Source of the DNA: Holothuria scabra
Lineage: Eukaryota; Echinodermata; Holothuroidea; Aspidochirotida; Holothuriidae
Direction of reading: 5' to 3'
DNA: 64,000 bases
Assembly (NCBI GenBank): GCA_037179385.1
Contig: CM074185.1
Coordinates: 13,586,866 to 13,650,865 of the forward strand
The number at the start of each line of letters is the position of its first letter. The stretch's first letter is position 1. The translations under genes and the position numbers were made by a program. A model generated the notes under the pieces. The model did no database searches. It had not been told where the DNA came from and saw only the letters and a list, made by a program, of their open reading frames with translations. This document shows, piece after piece, positions 22,024 through 33,751 of this stretch.

Positions 22024-25000
22024 GAGTTGATTTTATTCTTCTTCAACCCGGAAAATGCCTTTTCCGGCCTTCTGAGAGATCGTAATATTAACAGTCCGCG
22101 TCAGTTTTTGTATGCTTCGTGCAAACTTCTGGTTGCACCCCACTTTGATAGTCTTTCGAGCAGACCAACATTTTTCGTGCGAAAAATCCATGCCCCATGT
22201 CCCCTTTCGCTAGTTTATGCGTGAATGTAAGATTAAAAAATAATTTGAGGGCATAACCCTAAAATTCCCCTATGAAAAATGTTACGAAGGCCTCAGATAT
22301 TAGTTGCTGCGAAAATGAATTGTCAAATTTCTATGGATGCCGTAATACCCTACAAAAAATGATAAAATGGTATATGTTTTATTCAAAGAAGATCAATCCC
22401 ACAAAATGTTTTCCATAGGCCTGAAAATAGTTTGAAATGAGCAGATGCGTGCCTTAACATATCCCGGGAGAGCTCCCAGATTTACCTAATTTTGTTGAAG
22501 TATGAAGTTGCATTTCTGATATTATGAGGCCAACGCGTTGAAATATTTGCCTTTTGAAAAATTTGTTGAAAATGTGAAACTTATATTCCAGAAAATTTTG
22601 CATTCTCGGATTCCTGTAAGGAAATCTGACAAATTCGGAGATTATTGAACCATTTTTCATTCTTATTATCAAATCATAGATGGTATGGCAACTCATGGAG
22701 CTGGAAGAGACTGAAGATCTTTATTGTTTACATAATGCCATATTAGGCCTGAGGATTGAGGCTCTCCGATGACGTTTCAAAAGTTTCCAAAAGATTACGG
22801 TCTTTTTAAACAAACGTTTTGACACTTTGAGAGTTAAAGGCTTACATTGCGGAAAATTTGGAAAATTATGAAGAAATTTAGGAAATAATATCACTATAGT
22901 TGACCGGTGTGTATCTTGACAATTTGGTGTCACATAGGGCAAATGTCCGTTTTTTCATGTCTCTAGTGAGTCAGGGTAAGTTACCAAAACTATTTGAATG
23001 TATGAGCATTCATGCATAAAAAAAAAACATTTTCAATTGTGTACAAACTTGGAGTTTGCATTGGAGAGATATAAATGTTTAAAACGGCTTGCCATGATTA
23101 TGCTTTAATTATCTTGCTCATTTACTGGTGTGATAAAACAAATAAATGAAATGAAATAAGCAGATCTTGGCCAGCGTTCTTAAAGATGCACGTGTTGGGA
23201 AAATACAGTCGTTCCAACTTGAATTAGCTCACTATCCTGTTTCATAAATGCCCCTCGAGAATTGTGGCAATGTTCTCCGCTTCATTTGTTATCTTCGTAG
23301 AGTGAGTGTTTGAATAACAATGAAAATGCAATAGTTATGTCGTGCAATATTATGAAAAATACGTGGAGGAGAACTATGAGATATAGCTATCGTTTCGAAA
23401 AGAAAAAAACGAGACTGACTGCGCCTGTCCTTCAAGTACTACCTTAACTATTTAGACAAAGTTAGTCACTTTTTACACAAAATTGTGAATATTTAGACCT
23501 GGCAAAAATAGTATGGTCACTTTAAACTAGTTTGTGGAAGGAAGGGATAGAACTACCCAAGGGGGAAAAATGGGAAAGTATAATTTCTGGCAGTTGAGGA
23601 AAACTTAATGAAAGTTTGACGAGACTAGACATAGATAGCGCTGAGGCCAAATGGATCTGACTGCTTCAAAGTGCCACCTGCCGGTAATTCCTGCCCCTCT
23701 CTGAACAGTGGTCATGGTATTAAAGCATTTTCCAGTGACAAAGCTCTCTAGACTTTGTCCTCCGAGTCCAGTTTCAATACCTTTCTCACTCAATATATCT
23801 CACTTCAAAGAATGGTTATTTTGGGGAAAAATACCTGCACTTTTGAGTAAAGCCATAGAATGTTATGTACTGTAGACGCATAGGGCCAGATAACTTTTTT
23901 CTTTAAAACTAAATGTCCTTTTTGTCCTTAGATTAGACTTCTTTTATTGGAACGTGCGAAAAATGTTGCTTATTATTCCCTGCAACGATATTAAAATAAA
24001 TAAGCTGATTGCAGTGTTAAACTAATGTGCCGTGATGATATCACAAATTTCCCATAATGCCCTAAATCCCAAGAAAAATATGCATTACTTTGAAAATTAG
24101 TATATTCTGAAGGAAAATAAATCCCTGCATCTTTTAGAATTAATGTATTTTAACTCTGGAAAATGCCTTTAATACCACCTCTTTGTTCTGTAAAAAATGC
24201 CTAGTGCTGACAATGCCAGAGGCGTTACGTCAAAAAATATTTCGGTGGATGTTAACTCACCTAAACAAGGGCAAAAGTCTTCCTTTAGAAGGAACACAGT
24301 TGTTGCCGGGTCTCAACTCTAACGTCTCCCCTGTAAAAATGCTAGAGTGAACTTCTGGTTTTATGCAAAGCGTCGAAGGATGCCCTATTTATGGTAATCT
24401 TGTCTTAACCATTCTCATTGCTTGTTCATCAATAAACCATATCTTAACTGTTCTTATCATTCTTCGGGATATCAATGTGCTCAGTTGATTTTAGTACCGG
24501 TACTTATATGTACCAAAAGGTAGGGCTTAATCACCATAAATGAAACATTTTCATGTAAAACAAAGAAAACGCGCCAAAGTTAAACGCTTTCCAGCGGGGT
24601 CAGACATGTTTTCAGTAATTATCAGAGCATGGATATGTTGTAAATCTTTTTGACCCTAAAAGGGTAAGGTGACAGACTTGTAGCAATGTAACCAGTCGTA
24701 AGGCCATGTGATGCAAATTTGCGTAATATATGTGCACCCAAGTACACCTGTACACACGTTGCCGATAAATCATTGGAGCGTGTCGTACCGTATTTTGTAT
24801 AAAGACGACCTACAATTGATTTAGGGCAATGCTCAACGTTCAGGAAAAGGTACCGTATTCAAACATTCTAACATATCAAACTTAAGGGGAACAAACATAC
24901 ATTCAATTGTATAATAAAAAGAAAAACCAAATGAATGTGATATATATTGTGCCCACATTACATAACTTGGTTAGCTTCCTCGCTGGTTTGGAATTTTTAT

Positions 25001-25124
25001 TGCGTCTTTTTTAGTTTTACTGATTAACTGTTCTGTAGTTTATACAAAGAAAGTACTATCCCGAGGTAGTACTTATATGTTTATATCGACAGGGACCACC
25101 AGGGAGTGAATCTGTTAGTCAGAC

Positions 25125-25514
25125 CCACGAACTTCCTATACATGGACAGGGGATCATGTGATCTACGCGGTCGCTAATCAGTTCTACAGGGAACTAAACT
25201 TTACTATTTATTTGATTTGACGACTACTCTGTGCAACATTTCATACAAATTTAGACTTAAAAGGGAAAAATATCATTTTTCAATCCGTGCAGCGATTTTG
25301 ACCTTACCTTGTATTTTCAAAAAAAAAAATCAAGTCTCCTGCAAAATCTGTCTATTTTGACTACTTGAGCAAGTCCAAACTTTCACACACACACTCACAA
25401 AACCATAGCAGACAGCCATCTTGCTAAGCCTATAGGCCTACTGCATATATGGTGGCGACAAGCTACACTTAAGACATACTCGTTGTATGCTATATGTATA
25501 AAGGAAGTTCGTGG
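25125..25514. mobile_element. MITE with CCACGAACTTCC ends
   Basis: The left end CCACGAACTTCCTATACATG and the right end ATGTATAAAGGAAGTTCGTGG are inverse repeats. The inside is also partly self-complementary. It belongs to the family of 4038-4414. There is no coding potential. Confidence 0.7.
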
Positions 25515-26440
25515 TGAGTCCATGGAAGTGCGACTTCCATGGTCAGCCGTTTCTGTGTCATTCACATACATTTTGCACGTTTTGTCTGACTTCTGGTGAA
25601 AATAAAAGCCAATGTATCGAACAGTAGCCTATAACTACTAAATCAATGACAGGATCAATATTCAAGAACAAAATAAACACATCCCTATAAATTTCAGTTT
25701 TTAATTGCTTGTCATACGGCTACAATTTGAGACATTTCAAGAACTATTTGTACAGGTGTATTTGGGTGGAAAATGCAAATTAGTATGTTACGCTATAGCG
25801 TTCGATTTAAATGGTTGGTATAAGCATGTCACCTTATATATTGAAATAAAAGATTCATACTCTCCCATATTCTGCAGTCATTATTTTATAAGTATGGTCC
25901 CATTTTAAAGCTTGCAACATGTTGCATGTTTTTATTTTATTTATGGTTTATATGCGGTGGTTGTAAGCATTCCGTTCTGAACATATGTGCTAACGTTATT
26001 GAACCTAATTGAGTAGTATATTATCCATAGTATAATGTTAAGTTTTGAGAAATGGATTTTAGATAATGGCCCATCCCCCCCCCTCCCAAAAAAAAGCGAA
26101 ATGAACATCGTAGTGACTTCAGACTGTCAGAAGTTTTATCTATACCAGCAGTTGTGTAAACTGTCTTTTTCCCACGAACATTACAACGGAAGGCAAGTTA
26201 TATTTTCAGGTGAGTTTACTTCCACGAGCTATTAATTATTTTATTTATTTGTTTATTTTATTTATTACTGTTTTTATTATTATTATTTGACGTAAGCTCA
26301 GTCCCACACTAGTTGCATTTGTTGCAGAGATTTGCAACGCATGGAGAAAATGAAGCAAACTGGTGCAAGAAGGTATACCATTCCAGCAAGACGCATGTGT
26401 TTTCTGTTAGCAGCGAAATTTGATCTTGTGGATGATCTTG

Positions 26441-26768
26441 CACTCTAAAATCAAAACAAAGAAATTAGTCACTCTGTAAAGGATTGAAAAGTGTGAAATT
26501 CACTTAGTGTTAGTTCACTCGAGAAAGAGTAGCATTCACCTTAGGGCGAGTGAAAATTTCCTCTTCCACCAGTGCCTGCAATGACAACTTTTTAAAAAAT
26601 GATCACTGTAGGCAATCCATTAAGAGTGAAACTTCGCTCTTTGGGGGGAAACTTCACTCTCTGCAGAGTGAATTCTTCTTTAGGTGAATTAACACACTAA
26701 TGAAGTGAATTCAGACTTTTCACTATATTAGAGAGTGACGTAGTTCACTCTTTTGGTTTTAGAATGTG
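26441..26768. mobile_element. MITE with CACTCTAAAA ends and TTCACTC subterminal repeats
   Basis: The terminal inverted repeats are CACTCTAAAATCAAAAC (left) and the reverse complement of GGTTTTAGAATGTG (right). Inside lie many GAGTGAA/TTCACTC words in both orientations. The end sequence resembles that of the 9305-10458 element (CACTCTTAAAA), which suggests related transposases. No target duplication is clear. Confidence 0.68.
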
Positions 26769-28004
26769 AATTGGTCAGTTTTGTAAATATACCGGTGGTT
26801 TTAGAAAATAACAGGCCAAATTACATGCCAATTTACCAGAAAATAGATCATAATTTAAAAGAAGAATTTACTTACGAATTTTACAAAGTTACATTTTCAA
26901 GAAAAAATTTTACAGATTTTTCCTTATTTTTATTTCAGTTCTTAAAACATCATCAGCAATTTAGACATTTTATTTGGTGCATGTACAATATGTATTTCCA
27001 AGAATCATTAATTGGTATTTACAAGATGTTTTAAAGTACGAATAATGTTGCAAGTATAAATAACAGTTGCATTTATCAGGATAAGTTACATCTGAGTGTC
27101 GATAAAATCATAAAACGTGACATACAAATCGTACTGTTGATCTGCCTTTTAGAACGTTCTGGTTTCCTTATTTAGTTAAATTTTCTACACTTATTGCAAA
27201 CTTAAACTTGAACATAATCCTTGAATGGATAAGTTTAGAGTGCTTTCATTTATTTTTATAAACTCATTAATGTAGGTTTTCCTATGTCACATAGAGTGTA
27301 TGTTTTGTAATCCTGAAGCCCTTTAATGAACCTTTTTTAGTACAAATTATTAACCCCAAAACACACCTACACGAAAGGTAACATGATAACATCACTTTAA
27401 CCCTCGTAGCAGTTGTTGAATATGAGCTCTTTCAACGACGAACATAGTCTTAACACCTATGAACAATGACAGAGATTATCAAATGCGTTACAGACATGAG
27501 TCCATTTTGACTGGATACCCCTCGACTGTTGATTGGTTGGGATGTATGCAGATTCATATAACACAAAAAAATTTCAACTGTAACGTGTTCTTTGTATACG
27601 TATATTCACAGCCAGATTATGAAACTTAATATTTTGTGAACTTCAACACTTCAACGACTTGGGGGTAGTACAATTTGGTACTAGAGGGCGATGTTGCGTT
27701 GTTTTTTCATTGCAATTTTCCTACGTTCAAACAAGGAGTTGGTAGAGACTCTCTGGTTCAAATAACAATACCCTGGATGACCCCATTTGACGAACTGGGG
27801 ACAAGAGTAAACAATCTGAGACGTACAAGAAACTGCTTCAGACCAGACGAAGGACGAACGAAATGTGAGAAGACTGTTTTTCAAATTCCAGACAAAAGTG
27901 AAACCATACCTACCATGTGTCATTTCTTACCTTTCTTCAGAGTCGATCAGAACTATTAGGCTTGCTCGTTCGTGGTTGCTTCACAGTACTCGGAGTTAGT
28001 TAAA

Positions 28005-31000
28005 ATGGAACTTCGTAGAATTTGTATGATAGCGATATTTATCGCAACATTCACTAACAGTGGACTATCGAGGGCATTACTTCCTTCCGGCTGTCCAACT
28101 TACTGGACCTCTTTCGGGGACAATTGCTACAGGTAATTAAGTTATTACTAGTACTGGGACGAATGAAACAACTGGTACGATCTAAAAATGCATAGGGTTT
28201 TTACAATGTATTTTTCTATTTTTTTTTTATTTTTTTTATTTGAGTGTGGAAAAGCAAAGAAATAATAAAAAGTTGGGATTCGTCCAATGAATTGTTACTT
28301 TGAGTATTGTAGGCCTAGGGTAAGTAGGGTTTGATCTAGATCGATGGTTCGCTTAATACAAGGTGTACTAGAGTTTTGATTTCGCCGAACGGCCCTTTGC
28401 CAGAGGGTCGGGAGGACTTTAGAAAAAGGTTCACTAGATCGAACCTTCACTAGGTTCACTAGATAGTAGGCTCACTAAATCTAAGGTTCACTGGATCAAA
28501 GGTTCACTAGGTAGACCGTTCAATGGATAAAAGGTTCTCTAGATAGAAAGTTCACTAGATAGAAGATCGAACCTTCACTAGGTTCACTAGATAGAAGGTT
28601 CACTGGATCGAACCTTCACTATGTTCACTAGATAGAAGGTTTACTAGATCGAACCTTCACTAGGTTCACTAGATAGAAGGTTCACTAGATCGAACCTTCA
28701 CTAGTTTCACTAAATAGAAAGGTTTTTTTTTTCTAATAGTCCCCTCGACTCTCTGGCGAAGAACCAAGGGGCTAAAACCAAACATTTACTCCCAGAGGAG
28801 TTCTGCTCCCTAAATCTAAGGTTCACAGGATCAAAGGTCAAAGTTTCACTAGGTAGACGGATATGGGGCTATTCTCATTCTCACATCCTCCAAATCAATG
28901 GGATAAACAAAACGTGCGATCACCTCTAATACGACTTCCTTTCGCCGATCAGTGAATTATTAAAAAAAATGCGTAAAAATACCCTTTAAATGGGCCTTCC
29001 CAGACTCCGTAAAGAAGCTTCTGGGAAAAAAGTTTTCAATTCAATTTAATTTATTAATTAGTCAATGGGCTGTCCAAGGCATAGGAAATCAAAACATGAA
29101 GGAACTCAGTTACTTCTCTCATGGAAAAGTCTTTTCTTCAACGTTATTGGTCAAAATACGATCATGCTCCCATTACTAGCTGATTTGACCAGGGAGCTGC
29201 CACTAGGTAACGCCCTAAGCTGTATTTTCGTGTTAAAATTGGTTATCATTCGTACATACAAATACTTCATGGTCGAAATAAACCATGACAGTACTAAGTA
29301 CTTCTATGGTAAAACCACTGTCATGTATACAGTAATTTCCAAAATCTGTAAATTTACGACAAATAACCGTGCAAAATTCTGCTGAGTACAGAACGGAGCT
29401 GTTTCAATCATTTACAGTAGTCGGTTGACACTCCCTGGCTAAATCATCGCAGATGAGCGTTTTTGACATGTGCTTGCAACGTGAAAAGACCTTCACTCCC
29501 CGTAAGCCTAAACGTAAAAGCCATATGTTTTAATGACGTTGATGTTTTATCGTACGTTAAAGGGCCAAACCTCTCACCCCACACTACAATTTTGGTACGG
29601 GGTACCCAAATTTTCAATTGGCTCAGCTCTTTGATTGACAGCTAATTCAAACAATGCAGAGTACCAAAGCTTGTATTACACAGCATGAACGGTACTGAGA
29701 GTGTTTTGATTATTTAAAATGAGTTTTTTCTATACTCACCTTAAAGCAACAAATTGAGATTGTATCTGGATGAGGATGAATTTCAGAAAATTGTGGGAGG
29801 GACTGAAGTAAGAAGGTTAGGCGAATTGGTACTGTCTGGGGTGAGAGAACTGGTCCTTTAAGGATCAAATATGAATTTGAATTGCCTCACTACTCTTAGA
29901 GAAAGAGAGCGGTCAGTGGTCAATGGTCACACTCTCCCTACTCTTCTCTCTTTAGATTGTGAAAAGAATGTTCTTCCCCTTTTAAAGGGCCAATCCCCTC
30001 ACCCCAAACTGTAATTCTTGTAGGGGTTAACAAAAATCTCAATTGGCTCAGCTCTTTGATTGACAGGTAACTCCAACAATGCAGAGTACCAAAGCTTATT
30101 TTACACAGCATGAACTGTACTGGAGTGTTTTGCTTTTCTATACTCACCTGAGGTTGTGTCGATGATGACATCTCAGACAATTGTCGGAGGGACTTACGTA
30201 AGAAGGTAAGGAGAATTGGGACTGTTTGGAGTGAGAGAATTTGGCCTTTAAGACATTTAATTTTCCAATAAACTTTCTCTCCAAGAATGTCTGCAATACG
30301 AGGGAAACTGCGAAAACGTTATGTACTATTTTTATATAACAGATTCTTTGGTCAACGTGTTACCATGGAGCAGGCTCAGTACAACTGTCGCATACACGGC
30401 AGCGCAGGCGGGTTTGCTCACCTGGTTTCGATACATTCTAAAGAGGAGAACGATTTTTTGATGGTACTATTTAAGTCTGCCATCGAAGAATCTTCGGTAG
30501 GTTACGCAAAGTTTAGTGGAATTAGCCCACTTGAACCATCAGTCCTTTTGTTAGTAGACATAGGAATCGAACTCCACAGAGCAGGCCCGTAGACACAAGT
30601 TCTGACATATAGGGCAACCGGTCCGGTCCGATATGGGACACCAAAGAAGTGATATGGGAGTTTTGCTTTTCGGTGTCTAACCAATTGGCTAAGTAGGCCT
30701 TGGATTTAAGGCAAGAAAGAGGAGTCCCTGGAGACACACCACGTGATTATCGAATAACGCAGACCACGGGTTTGTTGTCTTAATGCTACCAGGGATCTGC
30801 CATTAACTCCCTCATGCCCCTCAGATAGGTGGACAGTGTCTGTTGAAAGTTGACACATACGCGCGAAGCGCGCGATAATGTCTTCTAACGAGTGTTCCAA
30901 TGAGATTTCACCCCTCCGTTCACGATACAGAGACGTGTAAAGTCTCCAAAAGTAAAGGGTACAAGAGTGTGATTACGATGGTACAGTACTTCTTCAGCTC

Positions 31001-33751
31001 AGTAAGCAAAGACAGGTAAGGATTGGAGTAAAGCAGGGGACCAGGGAACAGAAACTTACATGGGTTGTTGTTGAGTAAGTTTGAGTGAAAAGAACTTCCA
31101 CGATTAAAAGAACGGGTGGTCACACCAAGTTTTGTTGTAAGAGAGCTACTTATTCTAAGCATTAATGCAAAATTGGTTTTGAAATCCGATGTGTGATTCT
31201 AAAGACTGCAAGAGTTTAGACCTTATAGTCTGGGCCTTTTTCAAATAAAAAAATCGACACATTTCGCCCCATCCAACATAAAGTTCGGAACGATATTGAT
31301 GGCAACGAAACTGATCTAGTTGACAGAACAAAGTTTATCGGTATTCGCTTAGACTCCCATCTATCACGGAAAAATTACTGGTCCATTTTTAAATTCTAAG
31401 GTATTTAACTGAAGGTTTTTACAGCAATGTAAACATTATACAACCTCATGTTTTCAGAATGCCCACTAAGCTCTTCACTGACCTGCATTGTTATGCTCAC
31501 TTAATTAAGTTGTTTAAAATGTTTTCTAACACTTTTCGTCTCCACTTTGTAAACATGCTTAAAGGCCCTGTTCTCTCACCCAAAACAGTACAAATTCTCC
31601 TAACCATACCCGGGTTCCAAAACTGTAGTTTTGGGTGAGAGGTTTGGCCTTTAAATACCAAACACATAGAATATCACTCTATTAGAGTTAAGGCCGAAGA
31701 GTTGCTCGGCGATGTTTGTTAACCAAGAAAATATCAGGTATCCATTGACAAAATGTTGGTTCAGAAAGTTTCTTATCCAAACGAAACGTTTGGGTACCTC
31801 ATAGCCAACCGTCAAGAGGAGTCGAATAAACCAGTTCGAAGTGTCTTCAAGGGGTAATATTGCGCAATAGGTCAAAGGTCAACGGTTAATACCTTTACGT
31901 GTGTTTAAACTAATGGCGGGATGTTAACACACATAACACAGTGTGCTATGCGCGACCGACTGAGTGCTCAGATGTTTTGTTACCAGTTGACCTGAACAGA
32001 AAGGCTTCTAACGCATGCGCAGATGTAAACTTCGAATTCATCTATTTTAATTTAATTTCAAAATCTTCTCTACCCATCCAGTTCAATCAAATTTCCTAAG
32101 TTGTAGTCTCTCCCATAGCAGTCTAAATCTCCTTTTTCCGCAGACACATGATCAAAATTTATAATTCTGGTTAGTATGCAAGGTCTAATGTGTATTCAAA
32201 ACATTCCCTGTGCATGCTTTGTAATATAAGCTACATTATATTTTTTGAGTATCATGTCATTCAAAGAAAAATCAAGTGAGAATTTGGTCCCTCTACCAAA
32301 AATGTAGTTTGGATGAAGAACGGCTGACGAATAAAAAGAGTTAAAGCACTAATTTCTGAATTTGATTCGTCCAAAATGTTTCACGGGGCCTGCCTTTACC
32401 ACGCGGAGCGAACTGTGTTTTCTCAGCTCCTCAGCTTCCAATAGTTAGGGATATGACTGAACAAGGAATATGCCGCACAGCCTGCTACGCAGGTGAGCAT
32501 GTAATGTGCTTTTGTGCAAAGAAGTTGTACGCCCTACGACAGCATGTTACACCCATGCAGCTCAGACTGCCAAAATTGGGTTCTAAAAACCTCTTTTTTG
32601 ATCTAGTGGTCGAGCATTCCCTTCCCAATGCGGACACGAGGTCCGGTTTATATTCCCAGATCGATTGTAACCACGAATTTTAAAAATGGAAAGTACTGCT
32701 GTTGTGCCATGCGTAATACTCCTTAGTACTTTCATGAATGGAGTAGGGAAGAGAATCTACTGAGTGCCCCACTACTGGAAAAGGGGTCTTTTGTTAAGCG
32801 AGCGCCTGTCGATTTTTACCCCCGGTTCGCGATATTTCGAGCCGGTACGTACCAAAAGCGGCACGACACGGCTCTAGCAATGTTCAGATTTCAACACCCG
32901 AACAAACTCTCTTGTTCCAGGTGCGCAATTGCAGCAGCCAAGATTGAAATAAAGATAAAATAAGCTACTCGTGTCATTTGTGTGTTGTTATTCTTCAATT
33001 TTTCCGTCCTGAGTACGACGGACGTAAAACTGCATCCGGGTGGGCTGTGGAGGTCGTATGTGGAGAGAAGGTTGTCCCCGACTATCGCCTATAAGATGTT
33101 CATGTAAGACCGTCATTATTCATTGCATGACTGGCTGGTTGTTGGCGCCACAAGACCGATTAAGTTCCCATGGTCGTCCCCCTGTGGGCTGGGGATTCTA
33201 GAATATGTCCACGGTATTCCCGCCTGTCGCAAGAGACGACGAAACGAGAGGACTTGAACAGTATTTGAACAGGATGACACTATGTTGGTGTTTCGTTAAA
33301 TGTTATCTAAAGGACGGACGAAAGCCAAAACTTAGTCAAGGAGGCTTAATATTTGTTACAAACTAATTCAACCGGGTCATATATTAATCAAATATGAGTT
33401 AAATCATTGACTAACGTGATTGGTGGATTCAGGCACTCATTGACTAATTTTTGTTTTCAGCGAAGAAATGTGCTGTCGTTTATGAGTCTTACTTGCTTAT
33501 TTTGACAGGATCAACACCGACATGTTTGGATAGGCTTTAGCAAGGAAGCCGGTGCAGGGAGACGCTTCGATTGGAGTGATGGCACTAGTGCAGACTTCTT
33601 TAATTGGGGTGCCGGCCGTCCAACCGCTTCAACATCAGCACAGGCTGTTGTCCTGATACACCCGAACCACGGCGATAGCGGTCGATGGCACGAGACATCT
33701 CCGGCATCAAATCAGCGATATATTTGCAAAATGCCCATGTACGATCAATAA
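28005..33751 (+). CDS. Secreted C-type lectin-like protein (plus strand, three exons)
   Basis: Exons are 28005-28132, 30343-30496 and 33509-33751. Splice phases (2, then 0) are identical to the minus-strand lectin, giving 174 aa. A signal peptide covers about residues 1-24. The N-terminal pair is C30/C41 (GCPTYWTSF..NC), followed by FFGQRVT, C58 (YNC) and C167 (YIC). The two cysteines of the second CRD disulfide are absent (Ala and Ser). The calcium/sugar motif is more degenerate than in the other lectin: RPT (131-133) in place of EPN and WHE (154-156) in place of WND. The fold is predicted to be kept, while sugar binding of the usual kind is not. The stop codon overlaps AATAAA, and another AATAAA lies near 33989. 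Intron 1 carries a minisatellite and two MITEs, and intron 2 carries a MITE and SINEs. Confidence 0.88.
28428..28718 (+). repeat. Minisatellite of ~42-bp units in lectin intron 1
   Basis: The unit is GATCGAACCTTCACTAGG plus TTCACTAGATAGAAGG. The GATCGAACCTTCAC word recurs at about 28564, 28606, 28648 and 28690, an exact 42-bp step, with shorter derivatives before it. The flanks (GGCCCTTTGCCAGAGGGTCG and ACTCTCTGGCGAAG) resemble pieces at 6320-6365, so the array may sit inside a dispersed repeat. Confidence 0.85.
29557..29861. mobile_element. TTAA-flanked MITE, family A, member 1
   Basis: TTAAAGGGCCAAACCTCTCA at the left faces TGAGAGAACTGGTCCTTTAA at the right, with TTAA at both ends (piggyBac-type). 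It lies in intron 1 of the plus-strand lectin. It shares TTGGCTCAGCTCTTTGATTG and CAGAGTACCAAAGCTT with the next member. Confidence 0.8.
29982..30251. mobile_element. TTAA-flanked MITE, family A, member 2
   Basis: It has the same ends and interior as 29557-29861, and TTAA flanks both sides. It lies 120 bp from member 1 and 91 bp before lectin exon 2, in the same orientation as member 1. Confidence 0.8.
30545..30700 (-). mobile_element. tRNA-derived SINE-like element
   Basis: On the minus strand an A-box-like TTAGCCAATTGGTTAGACACC (30672-30692 region) is followed about 100 nt later by a B-box-like GGAGTTCGATTCC (30563-30575). Spacing is longer than in a functional tRNA, so a SINE head is more likely than a tRNA gene. 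It starts a few dozen bases after the exon 2 donor. Confidence 0.45.
31559..31654. mobile_element. TTAA-flanked MITE, family A, short member
   Basis: This is a 96-bp version with both family ends (TTAAAGGCCCTGTTCTCTCA and GAGAGGTTTGGCCTTTAA) and TTAA flanks, but with most of the interior gone. It lies in intron 2 of the plus-strand lectin. Confidence 0.75.
31655..33164. other. Remainder of lectin intron 2
   Basis: I see no exon or recognisable element here. The open frame around 32453-32683 has no family resemblance and poor coding character. The local base composition rises in G+C around 32800-33050, which may mark an unidentified repeat. Confidence 0.55.
33165..33305 (+). mobile_element. 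SINE-like element in lectin intron 2
   Basis: It shares GTCCACGGTATTCCCGCCTG, TCGCAAGAGACGAC and the tail GTTGGTGTTTCGTTAAAT with 11349-11575, but it is diverged and shorter. It lies about 200 bp before exon 3. Confidence 0.5.

Larger units (their letters stand above)
20955..28004. other. Single-copy spacer upstream of the plus-strand lectin
   Basis: No gene is supportable here. It holds a TTAA MITE (21526-21775), a pair of palindromic repeats (21968-22023), a MITE at 25125-25514 and another at 26441-26768. The 20-30 codon similarities I looked at were too weak to call. The last few hundred bases (27550-28004) should contain the lectin promoter and 5'UTR, but I see no convincing TATA box or initiator. 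Confidence 0.6.

Noticed and set aside
21880..23505. A 1.6-kb element with weak inverted ends (TTTTGTCTAAAAATTAG versus TTTGTGTAAAAAGTGAC)
   Set aside because: The end similarity is low and no target duplication is visible, so I report only the internal palindromes.
27675..27959. 94-codon plus-strand frame just upstream of the plus-strand lectin
   Set aside because: It could be taken as an upstream gene, but it has no motif and ends before the lectin start. It is more likely promoter and 5'UTR sequence.
32453..32683. 76-codon plus-strand frame in lectin intron 2
   Set aside because: No recognisable family, no splice or promoter context, and inside an intron rich in repeats.
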